In this document: one piece after another, positions 33,767 through 42,448 of the stretch | Position numbering within the stretch: position 1 is the stretch's first letter | How the letters are laid out: each line of letters opens with the position of its first letter | Source of the DNA: Paucilactobacillus nenjiangensis | GTDB taxonomy: Bacteria; Bacillota; Bacilli; Lactobacillales; Lactobacillaceae | Assembly: GCF_005405445.1 (NCBI RefSeq) | Contig: NZ_BJEB01000006.1 | Location: 1-48,484, forward strand | Direction: 5' to 3' | DNA: 48,484 bases | Translations under genes and position numbers: made by a program | The notes under the pieces: generated by a model | The model's input: only the letters and a program-made list of their open reading frames with translations | What the model was told of the DNA's origin: nothing | The model's database searches: none

Positions 33767-36214
33767 GTGAGTGGAACAAAAATTGAGGAATTAACCTTAG
33801 AAGATGTGATGGGAGACCGTTTTGGTCGGTACTCAAAGTCAATCATTCAAGAACGTGCATTGCCAGATATTCGCGATGGACTGAAACCAGTTCAACGACG
33901 AATTCTATTTGCGATGAACAAAGATGGTAATACCTACGATAAAGGCTTTCGTAAGGCAGCCAAGTCAGTTGGTAATATCATGGGTAATTTTCATCCCCAT
34001 GGAGATAGCTCAATCTATGAAGCCCAAGTTCGCTTGAGTCAAGATTGGAAATTACGCGCTCCATTGGTCGAAATGCACGGAAACAACGGATCAATGGATG
34101 GTGATCCACCGGCCGCTATGCGGTACACTGAAGCTAGATTAAGTAAAATATCTGGTTTGATGTTGCAAGATATTGAAAAAGATACCGTTGAAATGGTCTT
34201 GAATTTTGATGATACAGAAAATGAACCAACCGTATTACCATCACGGATACCTAATTTATTAGTGAATGGTTCTACTGGGATTTCAGCGGGGTATGCAACG
34301 GATATTCCACCACATAATTTAGGTGAAGTTGTCGATGGACTAATTTATATGTTGGCCCATCCTAACGTCACTTTAGATAAAATGATGGAATTTATTCCAG
34401 CACCCGATTTTCCAACCGGGGGTATTATTCAAGGTGTAGAAGGAATTAAAAAAGCTTATACCACTGGACGTGGAAAAATTGTTGTTCGTTCTAAAACCAA
34501 CACTGAAAACTTAAAAGGCGGAAAGTCACAGATTAATGTGACTGAAATTCCTTATGAAGTGAATAAAGCACAACTGGTTAAGCGAATTGATGAAATGCGA
34601 ATCAACAAAAAAGTTGAAGGTATAGCTGAAGTCCGTGATGAATCTGATCGTAATGGGCTGTCAATTGCGATTGAATTAAAGCGTGAAGCTAACAAAGAGG
34701 GAATTTTAAACTTTCTCTTTAAAAACACCGACTTACAAGTGAATTACAATTTTAATATGGTGGCCATTGATAAGATGACGCCCAAACGAGTTGGTTTGTT
34801 AAGGATGCTATCGGCTTATTTAGAATTCCGTAAAGAAGTCATTTTGAAACGGACTAAGTTTGATTTGAATAAGGCACAAAACCGGATGCATATTGTGGAA
34901 GGCTTGATTAAGGCCTTATCAATTTTAGATCAAATTATTACTACTATTCGTGCTAGTAAAAACCGTAAAGATGCCAAACAAAACTTAATTGATCAATTCG
35001 AGTTCACTGATCCACAAGCAGAAGCCATTGTAACCTTGCAATTGTATCGGTTATCAAATACTGATGTTACCGAACTGGAAGATGAACAAAAGAAGTTACA
35101 AGCCGCAATCACGAATTTTAAACTGATTATTGGCGATGAAAAAGAATTATTTAAAGTTCTCAAAAAAGAACTATTAGAAGTTAAAAAAGAATTTGGTACT
35201 CCTCGATTATCTGAAGTGCAATCCGAAGTATCCGAATTAAAGATTGATACGAAGGTCTTGGTACCTGATGAAGATGTTGTGGTTATGGTCTCGAAAGATG
35301 GCTATATCAAGCGAAGCAGTCTTCGTTCATTTACAGCCACTGGTGAAACTGAGAATGGGTTAAAGGAAGATGATTATCCAATTTTATTGGAAAAATCGAA
35401 TACTTTATCGCATCTGTTCTTGTTTACCAACAAAGGTCATTTGATTTATCGCCCAGTTTACGAGATTGCCGATTCCAAATGGAAAGACACTGGCGAACAT
35501 ATTTCTCAATCAATTGGGTTAGACAGTGATGAGCAAATTATTGAAGCGATGACGTTTAAGACGTTGGATGAAACGGGTCAATTTATTATGGCCACCGATG
35601 ATGGTTATATTAAGCAAACAACCTTTAAAGATTATTTACCAGGTCGGACTTACAAGAAACATCCAAGCGTATACATCAAATTGAAGTCCGATGACTCAAG
35701 AGTGGTTTCAATTTCGTATCGAAAGACAGTTTCCGAAAATTCTACTGTTCTTTTGATGAGTTACACAGGGTTGGCATTACGTTTTGACTTAGCAGAAGTA
35801 CCGGTTAATGGTGCTCGCACGGCCGGTGTCAAGTCGATGGGACTTAAAGGTGATGACCATGTAGTGAACATGCAAGTCGTTAGCGATGATGATAACGTTG
35901 CAATTGTAACCACGCGTGGTGCATTTAAAGCTATGAAATTAGCAGAAGTACCTGTTACTTCTCGTGCCCGTAAAGGGGTCCTCATTTTACGTGAGTTAAA
36001 GAGTGATCCGCATCGTGTTGGTGGCTTTATCAGTTATCACGCTGACTTTAAGGGTGCCTTTGAAATTATCACTGATCGACCAACGGTTCAAGAAGTTTTG
36101 GCAGAAGAACATGGATTAGGATCACGTTATTCTAATGGTTCGTTTGTGTTAGATGTTGAAACTCAAGGAACACCAGTGATGATTAAGCAAAAAGCTATAG
36201 AACTAGTAATTTAA
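33767..36214 (+). CDS. parC: DNA topoisomerase IV subunit A
   Basis: An 815-residue subunit that cleaves and rejoins DNA. The catalytic Tyr is Y120 in AAMRYTEARLSK. The quinolone-resistance region reads HPHGDSSIYEA with S81 and E85, the usual susceptible residues, so no known resistance change is seen. The breakage-reunion core covers about 1-490 and the C-terminal beta-pinwheel about 500-815 (repeats such as VVMVSKDGYIKRSS and FIMATDDGYIKQTT). The start is GTG 33767, 8 nt after GAGGT. It is co-transcribed with parE. No clear terminator follows the gene. Confidence 0.95.
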   Translation: MSGTKIEELTLEDVMGDRFGRYSKSIIQERALPDIRDGLKPVQRRILFAMNKDGNTYDKGFRKAAKSVGNIMGNFHPHGDSSIYEAQVRLSQDWKLRAPLVEMHGNNGSMDGDPPAAMRYTEARLSKISGLMLQDIEKDTVEMVLNFDDTENEPTVLPSRIPNLLVNGSTGISAGYATDIPPHNLGEVVDGLIYMLAHPNVTLDKMMEFIPAPDFPTGGIIQGVEGIKKAYTTGRGKIVVRSKTNTENLKGGKSQINVTEIPYEVNKAQLVKRIDEMRINKKVEGIAEVRDESDRNGLSIAIELKREANKEGILNFLFKNTDLQVNYNFNMVAIDKMTPKRVGLLRMLSAYLEFRKEVILKRTKFDLNKAQNRMHIVEGLIKALSILDQIITTIRASKNRKDAKQNLIDQFEFTDPQAEAIVTLQLYRLSNTDVTELEDEQKKLQAAITNFKLIIGDEKELFKVLKKELLEVKKEFGTPRLSEVQSEVSELKIDTKVLVPDEDVVVMVSKDGYIKRSSLRSFTATGETENGLKEDDYPILLEKSNTLSHLFLFTNKGHLIYRPVYEIADSKWKDTGEHISQSIGLDSDEQIIEAMTFKTLDETGQFIMATDDGYIKQTTFKDYLPGRTYKKHPSVYIKLKSDDSRVVSISYRKTVSENSTVLLMSYTGLALRFDLAEVPVNGARTAGVKSMGLKGDDHVVNMQVVSDDDNVAIVTTRGAFKAMKLAEVPVTSRARKGVLILRELKSDPHRVGGFISYHADFKGAFEIITDRPTVQEVLAEEHGLGSRYSNGSFVLDVETQGTPVMIKQKAIELVI

Positions 36215-36241
36215 TTAGTTCTTAAATAAATCATCATAAAA

Positions 36242-36379
36242 AAGCTAAATATTATTCATTAAAATATCTGTTAGTTAGGGTAATATAATCATTAGCATAT
36301 GAACATTATTCTTTGTATTATTAAAAATAATCATTTATAATGATATGTAGTTATGAATAATGAACTTAAATTTTAGCTT
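36242..36379 (+). promoter_or_regulatory. lysR promoter with operator-like palindrome
   Basis: TTGTAT (36313-36318) and TATAAT (36336-36341) are 17 bp apart. ATCATT-TAT-AATGAT (36330-36344) is a palindrome lying on the -10 box. TAATCATT occurs twice (36286-36293 and 36328-36335). A wider inverted repeat brackets the region: AAGCTAAA (36242-36249) and ATTATTCAT (36251-36259) are matched by ATGAATAAT (36353-36361) and TTTTAGCTT (36371-36379). This suggests autoregulation by the LysR protein. Confidence 0.6.
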
Positions 36380-36401
36380 ATATTGAAAGGATTTATTTGT
36401 C

Positions 36402-37412
36402 ATGCAGAACAACCGAGGAGTACGTCCAAAGAAGACTCAACAAGAGAACATCTTCGCATCAAAGAGTTTAAGTTATTTTTTACAACTAACTCAAACTATG
36501 AATTATACTCAAGCAGCACAAATCCTGGGTATTACACAACCAGCCTTAACACAACAAATTAAAAAACTTGAAAGAATTGTTGGTGCACCATTATTTTATT
36601 CAGTTGGAAAACGTCTTCGTTTGTCCGAAGCTGGATACACAATGTTACAAACAACTAATCAAGTCTATTCGTTATTGAATAAAGCCGCTGACGAAATTCA
36701 ACAAACGACTAGTGAAAATCATGGTGAAATCCATTTAGGAATTTTGTCATCGATTGAATCACAAGTTTTTGAAGATTTTATTGTCGATTATTATCGTGAT
36801 AATCCAGACATTCAAGTCAGTGTTCACATGCTGACACGTCGTGAAATCTGGGCAGCCTTAGAATCTAACAAAATTGACTTGGCAATTATGTACTTACCTG
36901 ATGGCAGCATCAAAAATTGGAAACCATACGATTCAAAAACAATTGTGACCGAAGACTTATTGTTAATTCATAACAATGAAAAATTAGCCAGTAAAAATAA
37001 GGTTAAACTTTCACGGTTAGATGATTGCAAATGGGTCACATATCCAGTTGGCTTCTATTTAAACGATGTAATCACCGATGCTTATAAACGTGAATTAGTT
37101 GCATCCCCAGATGTCGCTGCACGATTTACACAGCCTGGTCAAATCTATCGTTTCTTAAAGGAAACTGATACGTATACAGCTTTACCAAAGAGTTATATCA
37201 TGTCACGTTACGATCGTGATGAAATTATGACTGCTAACTTTGAACCAAAAATTAAATTTGATTTGTCATTTGTTTATCGGACTGAAAAACAAGATATTCC
37301 ACGTATTGACAAGTTCTTAACAGAGTTTAATAATTATCTTGGAGATAGAGATTATTTTGAAAGATTGGACGATATCGTAGCAAAAAAGATCAAAAACTAT
37401 GACAAAAACTAA
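36402..37412 (+). CDS. LysR family transcriptional regulator
   Basis: A 336-residue regulator. A basic N-terminal extension (about 1-24, [20 protein letters not shown]) precedes the winged helix-turn-helix (about 25-85, [36 protein letters not shown]), and the effector-binding periplasmic-protein-like domain covers about 110-320. The ligand is unknown. It lies 19 nt before the pyrophosphatase gene and in the same direction, so it is likely co-transcribed with it. An operator-like palindrome sits on its own promoter. AAAGGA precedes the ATG. Confidence 0.9.
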   Translation: MQNNRGVRPKKTQQENIFASKSLSYFLQLTQTMNYTQAAQILGITQPALTQQIKKLERIVGAPLFYSVGKRLRLSEAGYTMLQTTNQVYSLLNKAADEIQQTTSENHGEIHLGILSSIESQVFEDFIVDYYRDNPDIQVSVHMLTRREIWAALESNKIDLAIMYLPDGSIKNWKPYDSKTIVTEDLLLIHNNEKLASKNKVKLSRLDDCKWVTYPVGFYLNDVITDAYKRELVASPDVAARFTQPGQIYRFLKETDTYTALPKSYIMSRYDRDEIMTANFEPKIKFDLSFVYRTEKQDIPRIDKFLTEFNNYLGDRDYFERLDDIVAKKIKNYDKN

Positions 37413-37431
37413 AGAAGGAAGTTTATTAATC

Positions 37432-38361
37432 ATGAGTAAAGAATTAGTTTTCGGGCACCAAAAGCCAGACACGGATGCAATTATTGCAGCCAAAGCATTC
37501 TCATATTTACAAAATGAAATTGGCTTTGACACTGAAGCCGTTGCTTTAGGAGAAGCTAATGCTGAAACTAAGTTTGCATTTGATCATTTTGGCGAAGAAT
37601 TACCTCGTGTAATTAAGACAGCCGCTAATGAAGTTAAATCTGTAATGTTAGTTGACCATAATGAAGCACCTCAAAGTGTTAGCGACATCGCTGACGTTGA
37701 AGTGACTCACGTAGTCGATCACCATCGGATTGCTGATTTTGCTACTGCAGGTCCAGTTTGGTATACTGCTCGTCCAGTTGGATGTACCAGCACAATCATT
37801 CTTGATTTGTTCACTGAAAATGATATTGAAGTCCCAGCTAAATTAGCTGGCTTAATGGCATCTGCCATTATTTCAGACACATTATTATTAAAGTCACCAA
37901 CCACAACTGATTTTGATGTTAATGCGTTAGAAACACTTGCTAAAATTGCTGGCATCGATGCTAACTCATATGGCATGGATTTGTTAAAAGCTGGCACTGA
38001 TTTAGATAGTAAGTCTGATTTGGAACTTGTTGATGGCGATGCTAAAACCTTTGAACTTGGCGGCAAAACTTTACGAATTGGCCAAGTTAACACGGTTGAT
38101 TTAGATGACGTCTTTGCTCGTCGTGATGCATTAGTCAAAACCATGCAATCAGAAATTGATGCCAAAGGTTATGACATTTTCTTGCTCTTAGCTACTAACA
38201 TCTTAAACAGCGATTCAAAATTGTTAGCAGTTGGCGAACCAAAAGCTACGGTTGAAACTGCTTTTGGTAGCAAATTTGCCGCTGATGATACAATGAGTCT
38301 TCCAGGCGTTGTTTCTCGTAAGAAACAAGTTGTGCCTCCATTGACTGATGCTTTCGCATAA
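37432..38361 (+). CDS. ppaC: Manganese-dependent inorganic pyrophosphatase
   Basis: A 309-residue family II pyrophosphatase that hydrolyses pyrophosphate to drive biosynthesis. The metal-binding residues appear in [18 protein letters not shown] and the DHH motif VVDHHRI; the C-terminal domain carries the [10 protein letters not shown] substrate loop. The length equals the Bacillus enzyme. I chose ATG 37432 ([10 protein letters not shown]), after AAGGAAG; an in-frame ATG at 37399 would lie inside the lysR end and gives an atypical extension. A terminator follows at 38384-38416. Confidence 0.95.
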   Translation: MSKELVFGHQKPDTDAIIAAKAFSYLQNEIGFDTEAVALGEANAETKFAFDHFGEELPRVIKTAANEVKSVMLVDHNEAPQSVSDIADVEVTHVVDHHRIADFATAGPVWYTARPVGCTSTIILDLFTENDIEVPAKLAGLMASAIISDTLLLKSPTTTDFDVNALETLAKIAGIDANSYGMDLLKAGTDLDSKSDLELVDGDAKTFELGGKTLRIGQVNTVDLDDVFARRDALVKTMQSEIDAKGYDIFLLLATNILNSDSKLLAVGEPKATVETAFGSKFAADDTMSLPGVVSRKKQVVPPLTDAFA

Positions 38362-38383
38362 TAATAACTTTCATTAAGTATTC

Positions 38384-38416
38384 AAGTACTTGGTAAATTG
38401 ATGCCGAGTACTTTTT
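38384..38416 (+). terminator. Terminator after ppaC
   Basis: AAGTACTTGG (38384-38393) pairs with CCGAGTACTT (38404-38413, one wobble) and ends in TTTTT. Confidence 0.85.
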
Positions 38417-38513
38417 GTTTGTTCTAGTAATCGTAGAATTAGTTGCTAGTTAATTAATATAATTTGATAACTATGATAAAATATAAGCATGATTTTATAA
38501 AAGGAGGATCAAG

Positions 38514-39032
38514 ATGGCAGAAGAAAAAGCAATATTTGCAGGCGGTTGTTTTTGGTGTATGGTTGAGCCCTTTGACCAACAACCCGGAATAAAAAAAGTC
38601 CTTTCTGGCTATACAGGTGGTCATACTGTGAACCCAACGTATGAAGAAGTCTCTAGCCATACAACAGGTCATACTGAAGCGGTTGAAATCACTTTTGATC
38701 CATCGGTGATTTCCTATGCTGATTTAGTTGAAATCTATTGGCGACAAACTGATCCAACTGACGCAATGGGACAATTTCAAGACCGCGGAGATAATTATCG
38801 CCCGGTTATTTTTGTCGATGGTGACGAACAGCGCCAAATTGCGACTCAATCACGACAAAATTTAATTGATAATAATCCCTTTGATGATGAGATTGTAACC
38901 AAGATTGAAGATGTTAAGCCATTTTATGTGGCCGAAGAGTATCATCAGGATTTTTATAAAAAAGATCCTTTACGTCACGATGCAGAGGAAGCTCAGCGTA
39001 AAGAATTTATTCGCAATAATTGGGATAAATAA
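38514..39032 (+). CDS. msrA: Peptide methionine sulfoxide reductase A
   Basis: A 172-residue enzyme reducing methionine-S-sulfoxide in oxidised proteins. The catalytic C12 lies in [12 protein letters not shown]; the pattern [27 protein letters not shown] and the YHQDF motif near residue 144 are typical. AAGGAGGATC is a strong site before the ATG. No msrB is adjacent. It lies 23 nt before the TSUP permease gene, in the same direction, so a stress-related unit is possible. Confidence 0.96.
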   Translation: MAEEKAIFAGGCFWCMVEPFDQQPGIKKVLSGYTGGHTVNPTYEEVSSHTTGHTEAVEITFDPSVISYADLVEIYWRQTDPTDAMGQFQDRGDNYRPVIFVDGDEQRQIATQSRQNLIDNNPFDDEIVTKIEDVKPFYVAEEYHQDFYKKDPLRHDAEEAQRKEFIRNNWDK

Positions 39033-39055
39033 GAGACAGGGAAGAGGAAGAAGAG

Positions 39056-39907
39056 TTGGTTCAAACAGCATTTATTTTATTACTTGTGGGAATTGCCGCA
39101 GGTACATTAGGCTCATTACTAGGAATTGGTGGCGGAATGATTGTCACGCCTGTTTTGACCGTTTTCATGGGATTACCAATTCAATATGCGATTGGCGCGA
39201 GTATCATTGCCGTAATTGCCACCAGTTCAGGGGCGACAATTGCTTATTTAAGAGATGATTTGATTAATTTACGTGTGGCGATGTTTTTGGAAATTGCCAC
39301 AACAGTTGGAGCAATTAGTGGTGCTTTGATTGCTGGCGTTATTCATCCGTTATGGTTGGAAACTATTTTTGGCTTATTCTTACTGTATCAATGCTTCAAC
39401 ATGGTCAAAAAGCTTCGTGGCAAGGGTAAAAAAGATGATGCCACCGATGTTGAACCAGATGTTTTATCAACACAATTGAAATTAAATGGCGCCTACACAG
39501 ACAAGGTCAGCATGGAACATGTTGATTATGAAGTGACTCATGTTAAGGGCGGTTTTGCCATGATGTATGGCGCTGGATTAGCCAGTGGCCTACTCGGGAT
39601 TGGTAGTGGGGTCTTCAAAGTGATTGCCATGGATTCTATCATGAAAATGCCCCTCAAACCCTCAAGTGCGACTAGTAATTTGATGATGGGGGTTACAGCT
39701 GCTGCAAGTGCAACGGTCTATTTCTTTAACGGGGCCATCAAACCTGAAATAGCTGCTCCATTAGCGATTGGAATTTTGATTGGTGCTGCAATCGGGACTC
39801 GGATTATGCCACGCATTCAATCAAGAGTTTTGAGAATGATTTTTGTGCCCATCTTATTAATCATGGGAGTCGAAATGTTCCTTAAAGGATTCGGGGTGAG
39901 CTTCTAA
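39056..39907 (+). CDS. TSUP family (TauE/SafE) membrane permease
   Basis: A 283-residue permease with about eight hydrophobic segments in two halves; the repeated family motif GxLGSLLGIGGGMIVTPVL (residues about 16-34) recurs as ASGLLGIGSGVFKVIAMD in the second half. The hydrophilic linker between them (about 120-160) is longer than the minimum. The family exports or imports sulfite, sulfonates or similar anions; the substrate is unknown here. The start is TTG 39056 after AGAGGAAG. The stop overlaps the DUF1634 gene by 1 nt, so the pair act together. Confidence 0.9.
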   Translation: MVQTAFILLLVGIAAGTLGSLLGIGGGMIVTPVLTVFMGLPIQYAIGASIIAVIATSSGATIAYLRDDLINLRVAMFLEIATTVGAISGALIAGVIHPLWLETIFGLFLLYQCFNMVKKLRGKGKKDDATDVEPDVLSTQLKLNGAYTDKVSMEHVDYEVTHVKGGFAMMYGAGLASGLLGIGSGVFKVIAMDSIMKMPLKPSSATSNLMMGVTAAASATVYFFNGAIKPEIAAPLAIGILIGAAIGTRIMPRIQSRVLRMIFVPILLIMGVEMFLKGFGVSF

Positions 39908-40290
39908 TGAAAAAAGCACAAGATGAAATCAAACAAGCAGAAATGCAAAAAGTTGAAATCATGATTGGCAAAGTTATGCAAATTGGAGTTATGATCGCCG
40001 CTGCCTTTATGATTGTAGGTATTTTATTACTATTTGTTTCCGGTAAATCTGGGTATGTTGGTAATAGCCATCCCCATGATTTTAGCTCAATTTTGTTGGG
40101 CATTGTTCAATTAAAGTCGTATGCGATTATTATGGGTGGATTATTCTTATTAATTTTAACTCCTGTGCTACGAGTGGTCGTTTCAATATACGCATTTGTG
40201 GTTGCTGGTGATAAACTATATGTATGGATTACGACCGCCGTGCTGATTATTTTGGTGATTGCGATGGTAATTGGAATGTATGGTATTTAA
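39907..40290 (+). CDS. DUF1634 family membrane protein, partner of the TSUP permease
   Basis: A 127-residue protein with three hydrophobic helices (about 20-43, 71-95 and 102-124) after a charged N-terminus. It matches the DUF1634 family, which is recurrently found directly after TauE/SafE-type permeases. Its ATG overlaps the permease stop by 1 nt. It is probably an accessory subunit; no biochemical role is established. Confidence 0.85.
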   Translation: MKKAQDEIKQAEMQKVEIMIGKVMQIGVMIAAAFMIVGILLLFVSGKSGYVGNSHPHDFSSILLGIVQLKSYAIIMGGLFLLILTPVLRVVVSIYAFVVAGDKLYVWITTAVLIILVIAMVIGMYGI

Positions 40291-40315
40291 TCAATCAAAA
40301 AGGAAGTTTAGTAGA

Positions 40316-41149
40316 ATGGAAAATTTAATTAAACTCAGTGATGGCAGAATCATTCCACGAGTCGGATTTGGGACTTATTTATTGAATGGTTATCAAGGCG
40401 TGAATGCGATTAGTAGCGCGTTAAATAATGGTTATCGTTTCTTAGATTCTGCCTTTAACTATGATAATGAAGGAGCAGTTGGTGAGGCGATTCGGCGTAG
40501 CAATATTTCTCGGGATGAGATTACCGTGTTGTCTAAATTACCAGGGCGTTTTCATGCCTATGACCAAGCGATTAAAGCCATTCAAGAATCTGTATTAAGG
40601 ACTGGATTGGATTATATTGATTTGTATTTGATTCATTGGCCAAATCCCAATCAAAAGCTTTATGTAGAAGCTTGGCAAGCATTGATTGATGCTCAAAAAT
40701 TTGGATTAATCAAATCCATTGGGGTGTCTAACTTTTTACCAGAACATTTGGAAAAGTTGGAGCAAGAAACTGGTGTGTTACCAGTTGTAAATGAAATTGA
40801 AGTTCAACCATACTTCAATAATGCTGATTTGCGTGCCTATAATGCTAGCAAAGGCATAGCTACGATTGATTGGAGCCCGATTGGTCATGCCAATCAAATG
40901 CTTAAAGATCAAACAATTGCTGTAATTGCAGCTAGTCACAGCAAATCAGTTGCTCAAGTAATTCTTCGCTGGGAATTACAACTCAATACGATTCCAGTGC
41001 CAAAAGCGACTAGTCAGAGTCGTCAACTGGAAAATCTAGCCGTGTTTGATTTTCAATTGACAGAAGCTGAAATGCAAACTATTAATTCATTGACTAGACC
41101 TGATGGCCGAACTTCAAATCAGGATCCAGCAACTCACGAGGAATTTTAA
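40316..41149 (+). CDS. Aldo/keto reductase
   Basis: A 277-residue NADPH-dependent oxidoreductase with a TIM-barrel fold. The catalytic tetrad is visible: D44 and Y49 (FLDSAFNYDNE), K74 (VLSKLPG) and H107 (YLIHWPN). The C-terminal cofactor segment is TIPVPKATSQSRQLENL. It resembles the 2,5-diketogluconate reductase-like group; the true substrate is unknown. I chose ATG 40316 (MENLIKLSDGRIIPRVGFGTY), preceded by AAGGAAG; the frame opens 15 codons earlier inside the DUF1634 gene. It lies 26 nt upstream of the LacI-type gene. Confidence 0.92.
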   Translation: MENLIKLSDGRIIPRVGFGTYLLNGYQGVNAISSALNNGYRFLDSAFNYDNEGAVGEAIRRSNISRDEITVLSKLPGRFHAYDQAIKAIQESVLRTGLDYIDLYLIHWPNPNQKLYVEAWQALIDAQKFGLIKSIGVSNFLPEHLEKLEQETGVLPVVNEIEVQPYFNNADLRAYNASKGIATIDWSPIGHANQMLKDQTIAVIAASHSKSVAQVILRWELQLNTIPVPKATSQSRQLENLAVFDFQLTEAEMQTINSLTRPDGRTSNQDPATHEEF

Positions 41150-41150
41150 G

Positions 41151-41165
41151 CCTTTATTGTAAAGG
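41151..41165 (+). promoter_or_regulatory. Small hairpin over the LacI-gene ribosome binding site
   Basis: CCTTTA-TTG-TAAAGG is a perfect 6-bp hairpin whose 3' arm is the AAAGG Shine-Dalgarno sequence of the regulator gene at 41176. It may lower its translation. Confidence 0.35.
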
Positions 41166-41175
41166 AAAATAAAGA

Positions 41176-42150
41176 ATGATAACAATACAAGACATTGCGA
41201 ATAGAGCCGGCGTATCGATTTCAACCGTTTCTCGAGCCTTAGATAATTCTACCCGAATTAGCCTAGAAACTCGGAAACGAATTCAATCACTCGCTCAAGA
41301 AATGGGATATACTCCTAATTTTGCTGCTCGAAACCTAATGGCAGATGAAAGTAACACGGTGGGAGTGGTCTTTCAGCCACAAAACCCTGAGATATCTGGC
41401 AACGATTTCGTGCTCCATGAATTATTTGGTATTAATAACCAGCTCTGTAAAATGAATTATTTGTTGGCTGCAGCGACCGGTAATTCTTGGGGTGAGGTAT
41501 TTGAGTCGGTTAAAATGATGGTTGAAGCGGGGAAAGTCCGTCGTTTTATCTTGTTATATACGACTGGCCATGATCCAATTACCCAACTGTTAAAGGAATT
41601 TAATGCTCGCGTAGTCGTGATTGGTGAACCCCAGTCAAAATTGCAAACACTCTTTGTCGATAATGATAATCAGCAGGCAAGTCGAGAAGCGACGCAATTA
41701 TTGACGGACAAGTTTAACTTAAGCCATCCAATCTTTATTCGCACGGAAGCCGATTGGTTCTTCGAAATTAATCGTGAAGCTGGTTTTAAACAAGTTTGGC
41801 CAGATGGCGAAGTTATCAAATTGTCCCAATCTTTCGTCGATCAGAAGAGTCAGCTGAAAGAATTCTTTGAAACTCATCCGAATGTCGATGGCATCATTGC
41901 CACCGATGATAAAATTGGGATTTTAGCCCAATTACAAGCTGAAAATGTTTTGGATAATCATCAAAAACTGCCAACTGTTGCGTTTAATGCATCTGAATAT
42001 GGCCAACTAAGCAAGGGAAACTTTTATTCGGTTGATGTGCAACCAAATATTCTGGGCTCTGAATCAGTCCGTTTGCTCTTTAATGACAAGGATAAAAAGG
42101 ACAACCTGAAGCAAATTATGGTGCCATATCGCTTACCATCTATTCCATAA
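41176..42150 (+). CDS. malR: LacI family regulator of the maltose operon
   Basis: A 324-residue repressor. The N-terminal helix-turn-helix MITIQDIANRAGVSISTVSRALDNSTRIS (1-29) with hinge helix near PNFAARNLM is followed by a periplasmic-binding-protein-like sensor domain (about 60-324). It lies directly upstream of the maltose transporter and phosphorylase genes, and a 24-bp LacI-type palindrome is in the promoter between them, so it is very likely their regulator. The inducer is probably maltose or a derivative (inference). Confidence 0.88.
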   Translation: MITIQDIANRAGVSISTVSRALDNSTRISLETRKRIQSLAQEMGYTPNFAARNLMADESNTVGVVFQPQNPEISGNDFVLHELFGINNQLCKMNYLLAAATGNSWGEVFESVKMMVEAGKVRRFILLYTTGHDPITQLLKEFNARVVVIGEPQSKLQTLFVDNDNQQASREATQLLTDKFNLSHPIFIRTEADWFFEINREAGFKQVWPDGEVIKLSQSFVDQKSQLKEFFETHPNVDGIIATDDKIGILAQLQAENVLDNHQKLPTVAFNASEYGQLSKGNFYSVDVQPNILGSESVRLLFNDKDKKDNLKQIMVPYRLPSIP

Positions 42151-42270
42151 TTTTTAACGATTACTATGGTAAGTTTTAAACTATGATTACTGATAGATTA
42201 GGCTGGAAAACCATTTTTATAAATAATTAAACTAGTTTTTAGTTGATTTACTGATTTTTTTCTAATTAAT

Positions 42271-42318
42271 ATAACAGACTCAAAAGCCCGGTGGCTTGGG
42301 AATAGTCTGTTATTTTTT
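42271..42318 (+). terminator. Terminator after the LacI-type gene
   Basis: ATAACAGACT (42271-42280) pairs perfectly with 42304-42313, with an inner AAGCC/GGCTT stem, followed by a run of T. It isolates the regulator from the maltose genes. Confidence 0.88.
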
Positions 42319-42345
42319 TACATAAATTAAAATAAATAAATTTTT

Positions 42346-42369
42346 ATTTGCGCAAGCGCTTGCGCAAAT
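42346..42369 (+). promoter_or_regulatory. 24-bp perfect palindrome, probable MalR operator
   Basis: Each half is ATTTGCGCAAGC, mirrored without a spacer. The central GCAAGCGCTTGC is the typical LacI/GalR-family shape. It lies immediately upstream of the -35 box of the maltose transporter promoter and next to the LacI-type gene. Confidence 0.8.
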
Positions 42370-42371
42370 TA

Positions 42372-42419
42372 TTGTTTTGGGTTATCATTATGAATGTAAT
42401 CGGTTACAACAATTATAAT
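42372..42419 (+). promoter_or_regulatory. Maltose operon promoter with overlapping cre site
   Basis: TTGTTT (42372-42377) and TGTAAT (42395-42400) are 17 bp apart. TGTAATCGGTTACA (42395-42408) fits the CcpA cre consensus TGWAANCGNTNWCA at every position and covers the -10 box, so carbon catabolite repression is expected. An alternative -10, TATAAT, is at 42414-42419. Confidence 0.78.
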
Positions 42420-42448
42420 TATCTTTAAACTATGAAGGAGTGGAACTC

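Noticed and set aside
33998-34130. Quinolone-resistance change in ParC
   Set aside because: The region has S81 and E85, the usual susceptible residues; no resistance substitution is visible.
37719-38165. 148-codon minus-strand frame inside ppaC
   Set aside because: Ser-rich translation typical of an antisense shadow, no upstream site.
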